Assembly: GCA_964370295.1 (NCBI GenBank)
Contig: CAYJIR010000006.1
Location: forward strand, 1 to 64,000
DNA length: 64,000 nucleotides
Origin: JAAYCI01 sp964370295
GTDB taxonomy: Bacteria > Bacillota > Clostridia > Oscillospirales > Ruminococcaceae
Reading direction: 5' to 3'
Shown one piece after another: positions 1 to 8,093 of this stretch (position 1 is the stretch's first letter; each line of letters opens with the position of its first letter). Made by a program: the position numbers and the translations under genes. The notes under the pieces are model-generated. The model had not been told where the DNA came from. It ran no database searches and was given only the letters and a program-made list of their open reading frames with translations.

Positions 1-11
1 GGCTTTTAGTA

Positions 12-380
12 TTAGCCGTGTGCCGCTACTTGCAAACGTACAGAAAGTTTATATTCCGGCAACTTAAGTTTGGCAATTGTCACTTGCCGGGTCGGCTCGA
101 ATCCGTCTATGATCCATTCATCCCATGCTTGGTTAAAATCTCCAAGATCTGCAAGATCTTGCAAGATTATTTCCGCATAAAGAATGTTGTTTTTGTCTGT
201 ATTGTGCTGCGCCAATAATTTATCCAGTTGTGAAAAAATATCTTTTGCCTGCCCGCGCGTGTCGGCAGATAAATCTACCGTTGCAATGTTGCTGGTGAAC
301 AGCATACCATTGTATTGCACACAACTACTTACGCGTCCATTGCCTCCGGCGCGCAAAATTTCATGTTTTCCAATTTTCAC
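12..380 (-). CDS. RidA/YjgF family protein
   Basis: A 122-residue protein of the Rid (YjgF/YER057c/UK114) family. Family members form trimers and many hydrolyse reactive enamine/imine intermediates made by PLP enzymes. Visible family features are the N-terminal FTSN segment after a GxxG-rich start, the central AEIILQDL strand-helix unit and the C-terminal RQVTIAKLKLPEY segment, whose arginine matches the substrate-carboxylate arginine of RidA. The usual acidic VEIEA ending reads SVRLQVAA here, so classical RidA deaminase activity is less certain. The start is GTG at 380, which overlaps the stop of the upstream 51-codon gene in a GTGA junction, implying translational coupling. Confidence 0.85.
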   Translation of the reverse strand: MKIGKHEILRAGGNGRVSSCVQYNGMLFTSNIATVDLSADTRGQAKDIFSQLDKLLAQHNTDKNNILYAEIILQDLADLGDFNQAWDEWIIDGFEPTRQVTIAKLKLPEYKLSVRLQVAAHG

Positions 381-532
381 TCAAATAACCCCTCATCCAA
401 GTCATCGTTGTAAATTTCAATGTAATCGGCCTTTTGTTCGTTGTAATACCGTATAAATAACACAAGCGCAAAAACGGCACCCAGGGCTAGGATCACTTTT
501 AGTAAAGTTTTAACAACCATGTCCATTTGCAT
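377..532 (-). CDS. 51-aa single-pass membrane microprotein
   Basis: A short open frame read on the minus strand from ATG at 532 (or the in-frame ATG at 526) to TGA at 377-379. It encodes about 51 residues: a short N-terminus, one hydrophobic helix (KVILALGAVFALVLFIRYY, roughly residues 12-30) and an acidic tail with the sequence IYNDDLDEGLFE. A GGAG ribosome binding site lies just upstream (about 534-540). Its stop overlaps the GTG start of the Rid protein by four bases, so the two are probably translated together. I do not recognise the family. It may anchor or regulate a partner at the membrane, but that is a guess. Confidence 0.6.
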   Translation of the reverse strand: MQMDMVVKTLLKVILALGAVFALVLFIRYYNEQKADYIEIYNDDLDEGLFE

Positions 533-742
533 CACACTCCTGACTTTATTATTTTATTTTACCCGCTAAATTTCAGCAGGGTATATAACTATAAGTTGTG
601 GGAAACGGCAAAACAAAGTTTTATGGTTTTTTCTAGCTGGTGTTGATTATGGTTGAATCGAGCATATTTTGAGCAATTTTTTTGTCCTATAGGGCGGGAA
701 AAGAACCAACATAGGCCGACTGAACACGATTGTCGACGCTAC

Positions 743-1291
743 CTAATATGCTACCACTTGAAAGCGACCGCTGTGCACAGGAGCCCATAAAGGCTGATTG
801 TGTGGCACCTTAAAAGCGCAACCATAAGCACTTTCTGCATCATCTAATTTGAATAAATTTGCAAAAAATTCGCTTTCCACCGTTGGCACAAAACCAACTT
901 GTTGCAAATACTCTGCGCAAATAAATAGTTCTGCGCCCCAATACCATCCCTGTTCATCCTCGCCGGCCTGTTTGTGTTGTAAAGGGGGGGAAAGAGGTTC
1001 TTCTTGTGATTTTGTACAAAGACTAAGTTGCACAGACTGTGGATATAAGTTAATAAACAGGGCACAATCTTGTCGGGCAGAAATACAAAATCCGATAGAG
1101 CTTGTTTTTTCGGGTGTTTGCTCGAAAGCGCTTAAGCGCAAAGCCAAATTATCTTGGTACACATACATCTGTGCCATAGTATACAGCGGGCCCTGTCGTG
1201 ATTCACCCACAAAATGTCGTACTTTTAATGCGGGCAGTGTGTCGAAACTTTGAATAGCATCGCTTTTTGAAATCGGTAGTGCCAACATCAA
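743..1291 (-). CDS. hypothetical protein, possibly CBM9-like
   Basis: A 182-residue protein with no signal peptide or membrane segment. Beta-rich composition, a WYWGAELFI strand in the middle and a C-terminal ANLFKLDD...FKVPHN...GRFQVV pattern recall the last strands of family-9-like carbohydrate-binding modules, which occur as stand-alone proteins in Clostridia. The match is from memory of the pattern only and is weak. The protein stands alone between a 210-base spacer and the promoter region of the divergent small membrane protein. Its exact role is unknown. Confidence 0.5.
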   Translation of the reverse strand: MMLALPISKSDAIQSFDTLPALKVRHFVGESRQGPLYTMAQMYVYQDNLALRLSAFEQTPEKTSSIGFCISARQDCALFINLYPQSVQLSLCTKSQEEPLSPPLQHKQAGEDEQGWYWGAELFICAEYLQQVGFVPTVESEFFANLFKLDDAESAYGCAFKVPHNQPLWAPVHSGRFQVVAY

Positions 1292-1435
1292 CCCGCCCCC
1301 TTTTTTTTAGTATAGCATAGCTTCTTATAAATGAACAGATAGCATTTTAACAAAATCGATTTTATCTTGTAAGATTTGGCGGTAATAGCTGTCTTTTTAA
1401 AATATACTTTTTATGTAAGATCAAAAGCAAAAAAC

Positions 1436-1464
1436 TGGCAATTTTATGAGTTTTGTTTTATAAT
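1436..1464 (+). promoter_or_regulatory. sigma-A type promoter for the proline-rich membrane protein
   Basis: TGGCAA (1436-1441), a 17-base spacer and a consensus TATAAT (1459-1464) lie 30 bases before the start codon. No other gene starts nearby on this strand. Confidence 0.55.
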
Positions 1465-1493
1465 AATGATATATACAGGGTTGAAAGGGGTAA

Positions 1494-2027
1494 ATGACTA
1501 TGAATGGGCCAAACTATCCAAACCAAAATGTAGACCAATCACAACAAGGCTATGGTCAAAATACAACACCACAGCAAGAATATATGAAATATCCTAACGG
1601 ATATCCACCACCACCGCCACCGAATTATGCTCCGGTGCAACAACCTGTTGTGGTGAATGTGACTGCGCAAAATAATGATTTTCCCGGAAAAGGAAAGGGA
1701 ACGGCCTCCATGGTTCTGGGTATTATTTCCCTAGTTGCCCATTTTTTCGGACATTTGCTTAGCTACATTCCTTACATCGGAACGGTTTTGTACCTTATTG
1801 TGGTTCCGTTAACGTTTATCGGCGCCATTATCGGGCTTGTGTTGGGCATAACTGCGGCAAAGCAAGTTCCACCGGGAAAGAAAGGATCTGCAACAGCCGG
1901 AATAGTTTGTTGCGCTGTTAGTATTGGCTTGCAAATTTTGATGGGCCTTTTATGGCTTGCATGCTTTGGCATTATTGGCCTTGCCTGCCTTGGCACATTG
2001 GGTTCTATGGAAATGGGATCATACTAA
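1494..2027 (+). CDS. proline-rich DUF4190-like small membrane protein
   Basis: A 177-residue protein. Residues 1-60 are a cytoplasmic Asn/Gln/Pro/Tyr-rich tail with a PPPPPP run. A core of about 110 residues follows with hydrophobic helices at roughly 75-95, 100-125 and 145-170, separated by a short KQVPPGKKGSAT loop. This is the architecture of DUF4190-type proteins: a Pro-rich tail, then GxxSxVLGIISLV, then small Gly/Ala helices. GAAAGGGG precedes the start; ATG at 1494 is close to it, and the in-frame ATG at 1500 has better spacing. Function is unknown in the family. Confidence 0.7.
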   Translation: MTMNGPNYPNQNVDQSQQGYGQNTTPQQEYMKYPNGYPPPPPPNYAPVQQPVVVNVTAQNNDFPGKGKGTASMVLGIISLVAHFFGHLLSYIPYIGTVLYLIVVPLTFIGAIIGLVLGITAAKQVPPGKKGSATAGIVCCAVSIGLQILMGLLWLACFGIIGLACLGTLGSMEMGSY

Positions 2028-2097
2028 AGTGATATACAATGATAACCCCCCCTGCCGTAAATGGTGGGGGGCGTTCTCGTTATAAAAGGAGATGAGT

Positions 2098-2889
2098 ATG
2101 TTTCCATATCTTAATATTTTTGGCCAAAGTGTGCCAAGCTATGGGATATTAACGATGCTGGGTGTTGGTGCAGCCGGCATTTACTTATTGCTTGTAAATC
2201 GGCATGGGCGCTGTGGAAAACTTCCCACTGAGGATATTGTGTATATTGCTCTTTTAGCCTGTGTGGGCGTGATTGTGGGAGGCAAGATTTTGTATGTGGC
2301 GGTTTCGTTGCCACAATTAGTAGAAATGTTGCCTGATGTTTGGCAAAATCTCCCATTTGTTTTAGTTTTTCTTTTTGGGGGTATGGTTTTTTATGGAGGG
2401 CTTTTGGGCGCGATGATATCTACATTTTGGTATTGTCGTCGGTTTCAGGTTTCATTACACACCGTGATGGGCATTTGCGCACCGGCCATACCGTTGTTTC
2501 ATACCTTTGGACGCATGGGGTGTTTTGCAGTGGGTTGTTGTTGGGGTCTCGAATGGAGTGTTGGAAATGTTTTTCATCATTCGCCTGTGGCGCCAAATGG
2601 TGTGATTTTATTCCCCACTCAATTGGCGGAAAGTATCTTTAATGTGTGTTTGTTTTTTTTGTTGTCTGTTTTAGCACATCGTTGGGGGCAAGAGAATGCA
2701 TGGAAAACCTTTCCGCTTTACTTGTTGCTATATAGTTTATTCCGTTTTGCTATAGAGTTCTTTCGTGGTGATACCGTGCGTGGTATTTGGTTTTTTTCTA
2801 CCAGCCAATGGATTTCGCTTGCCATCGTGTTAGTTCTTATATTCTGGTTTATAAAACAAAGAAGTTGGGTGAGAAAAGCAAGGAAATAA
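2098..2889 (+). CDS. divergent prolipoprotein diacylglyceryl transferase-like protein
   Basis: An integral membrane protein of about 263 residues with roughly seven hydrophobic helices. Lgt-family hallmarks are present: GMVFYGGLLGA at about residues 96-106, the GRMGCF signature at about 138-143, and RFAIEFFRGD near residue 220. Lgt transfers diacylglycerol from phosphatidylglycerol to the lipobox cysteine of prelipoproteins. Two canonical positions differ: the motif histidine is tyrosine (FYGG), and the catalytic-loop asparagine is cysteine within a GCFAVGCCWG cysteine cluster. Such GCC forms are common among clostridial paralogues, so activity is likely but not assured. I chose ATG 2098 over ATG 2092 because the latter abuts the AAAGGAG ribosome binding site. 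Confidence 0.75.
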   Translation: MFPYLNIFGQSVPSYGILTMLGVGAAGIYLLLVNRHGRCGKLPTEDIVYIALLACVGVIVGGKILYVAVSLPQLVEMLPDVWQNLPFVLVFLFGGMVFYGGLLGAMISTFWYCRRFQVSLHTVMGICAPAIPLFHTFGRMGCFAVGCCWGLEWSVGNVFHHSPVAPNGVILFPTQLAESIFNVCLFFLLSVLAHRWGQENAWKTFPLYLLLYSLFRFAIEFFRGDTVRGIWFFSTSQWISLAIVLVLIFWFIKQRSWVRKARK

Positions 2890-2915
2890 TCCTGTTTTTC
2901 TCACCCATTTACGGT

Positions 2916-4697
2916 TTAGTCTTTTTTGTGTAAACTGACAATGCCAAGCTCTTCCAATTGCTTTTCTTGCACGATGTCGGGGCAACCACTCATGGGCTCG
3001 CCCGCATTTTGAACTTTTGGGAAGGCGATGACATCGCGAATAGAATCGCACCCGGCAAGCAGTGCTATCAAACGATCTAGACCAAAGGCCATGCCTCCAT
3101 GTGGCGGTGCCCCATAGCGATAGGCATCCATCAAAAAGCCAAATCTACGATGTGCTTCTTCTTGTTCCATTCCCATTAAGTCAAACATTTTGGCCTGGAG
3201 TGAGGGATTGTTGATACGAATAGAACCTCCTCCCAATTCCACACCGTTTACCACCATGTCGTAGGCTTTGGCACGGCAGGCACCGGGATTTTGCTCAAGC
3301 AGGGCAAGATCTTCGTCTTTGGGTGTGGTAAATGGATGATGCATGGCTACATAACGCTGAGAGTCTTCATCGTAATCGAAAAGAGGAAAGTCGGTCACCC
3401 ATAGGAAATTGTATTGGTTTTCCGGCAAGAGCTTATATTTTTGGGCAATGGCAAGCCGCAAGGCACCCAAGGCAGCATATACAACACTGTTTGAGGCTGC
3501 CACAAGCAAAAGCACATCACCTACTTCGGCATTGGCGGCATTGCGCACGGCAGAAACTTCATTTTCACTAAGGAATTTTTCGTAACTGGAGCTTTCGCCA
3601 TCTTCGCTTAAGCGTGTAAAAGCAAGTCCTTTTGCACCATAGGTTTTTACAACGTCGGTTAATTTGTCAATTTGTTTTCGTGTCATTTGGCCGGCTAAAC
3701 CTTTGGCATTAATAAGGCGGACACTCCCCCCCTGTTCTAAGGCACCGGAAAAAACAGTGAATTCGCAACCGCGCACGGCTTCGCTAACATCGCATAGTTC
3801 TAAACCAAAGCGAGTATCGGGCTTGTCGCTACCAAAGCGTTCCATGGCCTCGGAATAGTGCAAACGGGGAAAAGGCGTTGGAACCTCTACATTCATGAAT
3901 TTTTGAAAAATGGTTTTCACCAAGTTTTCGTTGATGCGTTGTACATCCTCTTCGTCTGCAAAGGACATCTCCATGTCAATTTGTGTGAATTCCGGTTGAC
4001 GATCGGCGCGCAAGTCTTCGTCGCGAAAACAACGTACAATTTGAAAATAACGATCAAACCCGCTAAGCATTAAAATTTGTTTATACATTTGCGGGCTTTG
4101 TGGCAAAGCATAAAATGTGCCGGGTTGTACACGGCTGGGCACAAGGTAATCGCGCGCACCTTCAGGCGTGGATTTTATCAACATGGGGGTTTCCACTTCG
4201 TCAAAGTCTACACTATAATAGTAATCACGCACACAGCGGCATACTTCACTGCGCAGGCGCAAAATGCTATGCAAACGTTCGCGGCGTAAATCTAAATAAC
4301 GATAGCGTAAACGCAACTCTTCGTTTACATGTACTTCGTCGCGTGCTTCAAAAGGTGGGGTTTCCGCTTCACTTAAAATGCAAAGTTCTTGCACAAACAA
4401 CTCGAGTGTGCCGGTGGCCAGCTCATGATTGGGGCTTTCTCGCAGGCGTAAGCAACCTTTTGCCATAACCACATATTCAGCTTTTAGTTTGCGTGCTTTT
4501 TCAAATACAGCAGCGTCGGTTCCGTCTCCAAAAGCCAATTGTACCAGACCGTGTCCATCACGTAAATCGGCAAAAAGCATGGCGCCTAAATCGCGGCTTT
4601 TGGCAATGGAACCCGCTAAAATAAGGGTTTGTCCTACCAAATTTTCGTTTATGGCATCGCTGTAATGTGTGCGACGTAAAGTGCCCATAGTTTCCAT
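2916..4697 (-). CDS. aspS: aspartyl-tRNA synthetase
   Basis: A 593-residue class II synthetase of the bacterial type, charging tRNA-Asp. Domains in order are an N-terminal OB-fold anticodon-binding domain (about 1-110), the catalytic core, an inserted GAD domain (about 290-410) and a C-terminal extension. Motif 2 is visible as FRDEDLRADRQPEFTQID and motif 3 as GGMAFGLDRLIALLAG. Length and GAD insertion match bacterial AspRS, including the kind that can charge both tRNA-Asp and tRNA-Asn; which applies cannot be told from this window. The start lies three bases after the hisS stop, so the two genes are one transcript. Confidence 0.97.
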   Translation of the reverse strand: METMGTLRRTHYSDAINENLVGQTLILAGSIAKSRDLGAMLFADLRDGHGLVQLAFGDGTDAAVFEKARKLKAEYVVMAKGCLRLRESPNHELATGTLELFVQELCILSEAETPPFEARDEVHVNEELRLRYRYLDLRRERLHSILRLRSEVCRCVRDYYYSVDFDEVETPMLIKSTPEGARDYLVPSRVQPGTFYALPQSPQMYKQILMLSGFDRYFQIVRCFRDEDLRADRQPEFTQIDMEMSFADEEDVQRINENLVKTIFQKFMNVEVPTPFPRLHYSEAMERFGSDKPDTRFGLELCDVSEAVRGCEFTVFSGALEQGGSVRLINAKGLAGQMTRKQIDKLTDVVKTYGAKGLAFTRLSEDGESSSYEKFLSENEVSAVRNAANAEVGDVLLLVAASNSVVYAALGALRLAIAQKYKLLPENQYNFLWVTDFPLFDYDEDSQRYVAMHHPFTTPKDEDLALLEQNPGACRAKAYDMVVNGVELGGGSIRINNPSLQAKMFDLMGMEQEEAHRRFGFLMDAYRYGAPPHGGMAFGLDRLIALLAGCDSIRDVIAFPKVQNAGEPMSGCPDIVQEKQLEELGIVSLHKKD

Positions 4698-4700
4698 ACG

Positions 4701-5996
4701 CTAGTCCTCTCTTGTGCCAACAGCACAACCTATATTTTGTAGTGTTTCCACTGCATTTTCTAAAGATAAAATATATTTTTCTCCGTTTTGCATATCTTTT
4801 AATTCGGCCTTGCCGCTTTGCACCTCGGCATTGCCAAGAACAGCAGAATATTTTGCTTGTAGACGACCTGCCGCTTTCATTTGTGCTTTTACACTGCGGG
4901 CGGCTAAATCACACTCCACACAATAACCGGCACGGCGCAACCGGGCCGTAAGGGTGTAGGCCGCTTGAAAACCGGCTTCATCCGCAGCCACCAAATATAT
5001 GTCGGGGCCATTTGGTTTTTGGGGCATGGCGTCATGCTCTTCCAAAAGAAGAAGCATCCGTTCTACGCCCATGCCAAAGCCAACGGCCGGTGTAGCACTG
5101 CCACCCAGCTGTTCTATAAGGCCATTATAGCGGCCACCTCCACACACGGTTCCCTGCGTGCCTACGCCCTTGGCAATAAATTCAAACACAGTGTTTGTGT
5201 AGTAATCCAGTCCACGCACAATGCGTGCATTCACACGGAATGCAATTCCTATGCTTTCCAGCAGGTGTTTTGTGGTGTTAAAATGCACGGTACAATCATC
5301 ACAAAGGTAATCAAGCCCACTGGGCGCTTTTTGTATAAGTGGGTGGCAACGTTCTTCTTTGCAGTCTAAGAGCCGTAAAGGATTTTTTTCTAGGCGGGTA
5401 AGACAGGTTTCGCAAAGATGCTCTTTATGTGCTTCAAAATAATTGCGTAAAGCTGTGTGATAAGCGGGGCGACAGCTGGGGCATCCTAAACTATTAATTT
5501 CTAAAGTGATATGTTCTTTAATTCCCAACTCGCAAAATAAGGCATCGGCAAGAGCCATCACCTCTACATCCGAGGCGGGATTTTGTGTGCCAAAACACTC
5601 TATGCCAAATTGATGAAATTCTCTTAAACGGCCTTTTTGAGCGCGCTCGTAACGAAAGCAACTTTGCAAATAATAGCTTTTCAGCGGCAACGGGCTGCTG
5701 GCAAGCAGCCCGTTTTCTAAGGTGGCGCGCACCACACCGGCTGTGCCTTCCGGTCGCAATGTGATGCTGCGCTGGCCCTTGTCTTCAAAAGTATACATTT
5801 CTTTAGATACAATGTCGGTGCTTTCGCCAACACCACGGGTAAAAAGGCTGGTGTCTTCAAATGTGGGTACTCGTATTTCCAAATACCCAAAGCGTCGTGC
5901 AACACGATGCATTGTTGATTCTAGGCCTTGCCACTTCCAACTTTCTGTTGGCAAAACATCTTCGGTTCCACGTGGTTTTGCATATTTTATACTCAT
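4701..5996 (-). CDS. hisS: histidyl-tRNA synthetase
   Basis: A 431-residue class II synthetase. It opens with the family signature KPRGTEDVLP, followed by motif 2 around FRYERAQKGRLREFHQFGIE and the histidine-specific motif GLDYYTNTVFEF near residue 260. The C-terminal 100 residues form the anticodon-binding domain. An internal cysteine-rich stretch with CPSCR and CETC (about 175-200) is common in Firmicute HisRS. A clear CCAAGGAGAG ribosome binding site precedes ATG at 5996. It is the first gene of a hisS-aspS pair, the usual order in Gram-positives. Confidence 0.97.
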   Translation of the reverse strand: MSIKYAKPRGTEDVLPTESWKWQGLESTMHRVARRFGYLEIRVPTFEDTSLFTRGVGESTDIVSKEMYTFEDKGQRSITLRPEGTAGVVRATLENGLLASSPLPLKSYYLQSCFRYERAQKGRLREFHQFGIECFGTQNPASDVEVMALADALFCELGIKEHITLEINSLGCPSCRPAYHTALRNYFEAHKEHLCETCLTRLEKNPLRLLDCKEERCHPLIQKAPSGLDYLCDDCTVHFNTTKHLLESIGIAFRVNARIVRGLDYYTNTVFEFIAKGVGTQGTVCGGGRYNGLIEQLGGSATPAVGFGMGVERMLLLLEEHDAMPQKPNGPDIYLVAADEAGFQAAYTLTARLRRAGYCVECDLAARSVKAQMKAAGRLQAKYSAVLGNAEVQSGKAELKDMQNGEKYILSLENAVETLQNIGCAVGTRED

Positions 5997-6077
5997 ATCG
6001 CTCTCCTTGGCGAATCAATTATGGGCTCTCCTATAATAAAGGATTATTTAACTTATGCTTAGCGATATAAGCGCGAT

Positions 6078-7004
6078 TTATTGTCCCCAAAGCGGCGAGG
6101 GGTATTGGCCACGCTTGTGTTTTTCATGTAAAGCATTTACCACACCAAGTTTATCTTCTTGATAAGTGACGCCCCACCAGCGATCTTGGCTCGACAATAC
6201 CTTTACATCGGCTGTGCCGTTTTGGATAAGGGCTTGCACCGAAGAAGGAAGCAAGTATTCGCATTTTTCGGGGTTTTTGGGAAGATTTTCTGAGAGAAAA
6301 GCGGGGAATTCCAACTCTAACGCGTGCAAAAAACTTTCGTCAAAGCCCCAAAAATTCATAGATACTAAGGTATCTCCTGCCAGTGTTTGCATCATGCCGT
6401 CTATTTCATTGGGTGCCTGTATACCGGTTTTTGTTTTTTCGATACTACTTGTTTCTACAATGTTGTGCAAAAAACCGTTTTCATTAGCCTGGCAGACACC
6501 CCGCGTCACGCTGCCGTGTTCGGTGACTGTATTATCCACGCGATAACCCACCATGGCATAGTGGTTTTTGTCGTCGGTGTTTTTGGGGGTGGTTAAAAAT
6601 TGATATAAAGTAGTAAAGGCTTTGGGCCCATAGTAATCGTCTGCATTGATAACGGCAAAGGGACCATCGATACAGTTCTTGGCACATAGCAGTGCATGAG
6701 AGGTGCCAAAGGGTTTTATGCGCCCTTGAGGAACAGAAAAACCGGAGGGTAACATATCCAATTGCTGAAAAGCATATTCCACTTTAATATGATTTTCAAC
6801 ACGGTTTCCAATGGCTTTTTTAAAATCTTCTTCAATTTCTTTTTTTATAATAAAAACGACTTTTTCAAATCCGGCCTGTTTGGCATCGTATAGCGAGTAA
6901 TCAATAATTAATTCTTTATTTGGTCCCACGGGTTCAATTTGCTTAAGGCCACCGTAGCGGCTTCCCATGCCGGCCGCCAACACCACTAAAATGGGGTTTT
7001 TCAT
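6078..7004 (-). CDS. sugar-phosphate nucleotidyltransferase-like protein
   Basis: A 308-residue Rossmann-like nucleotidyltransferase. The N-terminus carries the NTP-binding signature LAAGMGSRYGGLKQIEPVG with the expected lysine, and the metal-binding INADDYYG lies at about 112-119. The family adds NTP to a sugar phosphate or related small molecule at cell-envelope or central sugar metabolism steps; the substrate cannot be read here. It lies 20 bases downstream of galE on the same strand, so a joint role in nucleotide-sugar supply is plausible. There is no C-terminal left-handed helix domain, unlike GlmU or GlgC. Confidence 0.8.
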   Translation of the reverse strand: MKNPILVVLAAGMGSRYGGLKQIEPVGPNKELIIDYSLYDAKQAGFEKVVFIIKKEIEEDFKKAIGNRVENHIKVEYAFQQLDMLPSGFSVPQGRIKPFGTSHALLCAKNCIDGPFAVINADDYYGPKAFTTLYQFLTTPKNTDDKNHYAMVGYRVDNTVTEHGSVTRGVCQANENGFLHNIVETSSIEKTKTGIQAPNEIDGMMQTLAGDTLVSMNFWGFDESFLHALELEFPAFLSENLPKNPEKCEYLLPSSVQALIQNGTADVKVLSSQDRWWGVTYQEDKLGVVNALHEKHKRGQYPSPLWGQ

Positions 7005-7024
7005 CTGTTTGCATCCTCTCTCTA

Positions 7025-8041
7025 TTATGTGTTATATCCTTTTGGATTGTTTTTTTGCCAATTCCAGCTGTCTTTGCACATAGCCTCTAAATCCAAGGTG
7101 GTTTGCCAGCCTAACTCTTGTTTTGCACGAGAAGCATCTGCGTACACTTCGGCGATGTCGCCGGCCCTGCGCGGAACAATTACATAAGGCAGTGTTTTGC
7201 CACAAGCTTTTTCATAGGCTTTGATAACTTCTAAAACACTATGGCCTTTTCCTGCGCCTAAATTATAAATAAAGAGACCATTTTGTTTTTTGATTTTGTT
7301 TAAGGCGGCCACATGGCCCTTTGCTAAATCCACAACATGAATGTAATCGCGCACACCGGTTCCGTCTATCGTTTCGTAATCATTGCCAAATACGCGCACA
7401 TTTGGATATTCGCCGGTGGCAACACGGGCGATGTAGGGCACTAAGTTGTTGGGAATACCGAGAGGGTCCTCCCCGATTAAGCCGGAGGAGTGTGCTCCAA
7501 TGGGGTTAAAGTAGCGCAATAGAGCCAGCGAAAGGTTGGGCGACGCCACATGAATATCCTGCAAAATGCGTTCTATAAAAAGTTTGGTATACCCATAGGG
7601 GTTTGTAGCTGCCGTGGGCATATCCTCTTGCATGGGGGGCAAATTATGCTCGCCATACACAGTAGCCGAGGAAGAAAACACAAAATGATTTACATTTGTT
7701 TCACGCATGGCTTGCAAAAGAGATAAAGTGCAAGCTAAATTATTTGCATAGTAATCCAGGGGTTTTTCTACACTTTCACCCACAGCTTTTAAAGCCGCAA
7801 AATGTATTACGGCTTCGATATCGGTATTGTTTTGAAAAAGGGCCAAGGTGGCTGCTGTGTTTGTTAAATCAATCTTTTCAAAACGTAATTTTTTTTGTGT
7901 GATTTCTTGCACACGCTGTAGAGCTTTTTCGCTGGAATTAACCAGATTGTCGGCTACAAGCACGTCGTACCCGGCCTGCAATAACTCCACACAGGTGTGG
8001 CTTCCTATATAGCCGGCACCGCCGGCAACCAAAACAGACAA
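7025..8041 (-). CDS. galE: UDP-glucose 4-epimerase
   Basis: An extended short-chain dehydrogenase of about 338 residues that interconverts UDP-glucose and UDP-galactose with bound NAD. The NAD-binding GGAGYIGSH motif is at the N-terminus, the SSSATVYG segment supplies the catalytic serine/threonine, and YGYTKLFIE holds the YxxxK pair. YNLGAGKGHSVLEVI near the C-terminus is typical of GalE. I place the start at TTG 8041, giving MSVLVAGG, because AAAGGCGG lies about 8 bases upstream. An in-frame GTG at 8050 overlaps that ribosome binding site. It is followed closely by the nucleotidyltransferase gene. Confidence 0.93.
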   Translation of the reverse strand: MSVLVAGGAGYIGSHTCVELLQAGYDVLVADNLVNSSEKALQRVQEITQKKLRFEKIDLTNTAATLALFQNNTDIEAVIHFAALKAVGESVEKPLDYYANNLACTLSLLQAMRETNVNHFVFSSSATVYGEHNLPPMQEDMPTAATNPYGYTKLFIERILQDIHVASPNLSLALLRYFNPIGAHSSGLIGEDPLGIPNNLVPYIARVATGEYPNVRVFGNDYETIDGTGVRDYIHVVDLAKGHVAALNKIKKQNGLFIYNLGAGKGHSVLEVIKAYEKACGKTLPYVIVPRRAGDIAEVYADASRAKQELGWQTTLDLEAMCKDSWNWQKNNPKGYNT

Positions 8042-8093
8042 TAAATACACCGCCTTTGATTAAAATCTTCCTTTGAAAGATATGTTTTTTATA

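Noticed and set aside
4077..4468. Long plus-strand frames opposite aspS
   Set aside because: They are antisense shadows of a strongly conserved gene, with no ribosome binding site and low-complexity translation.
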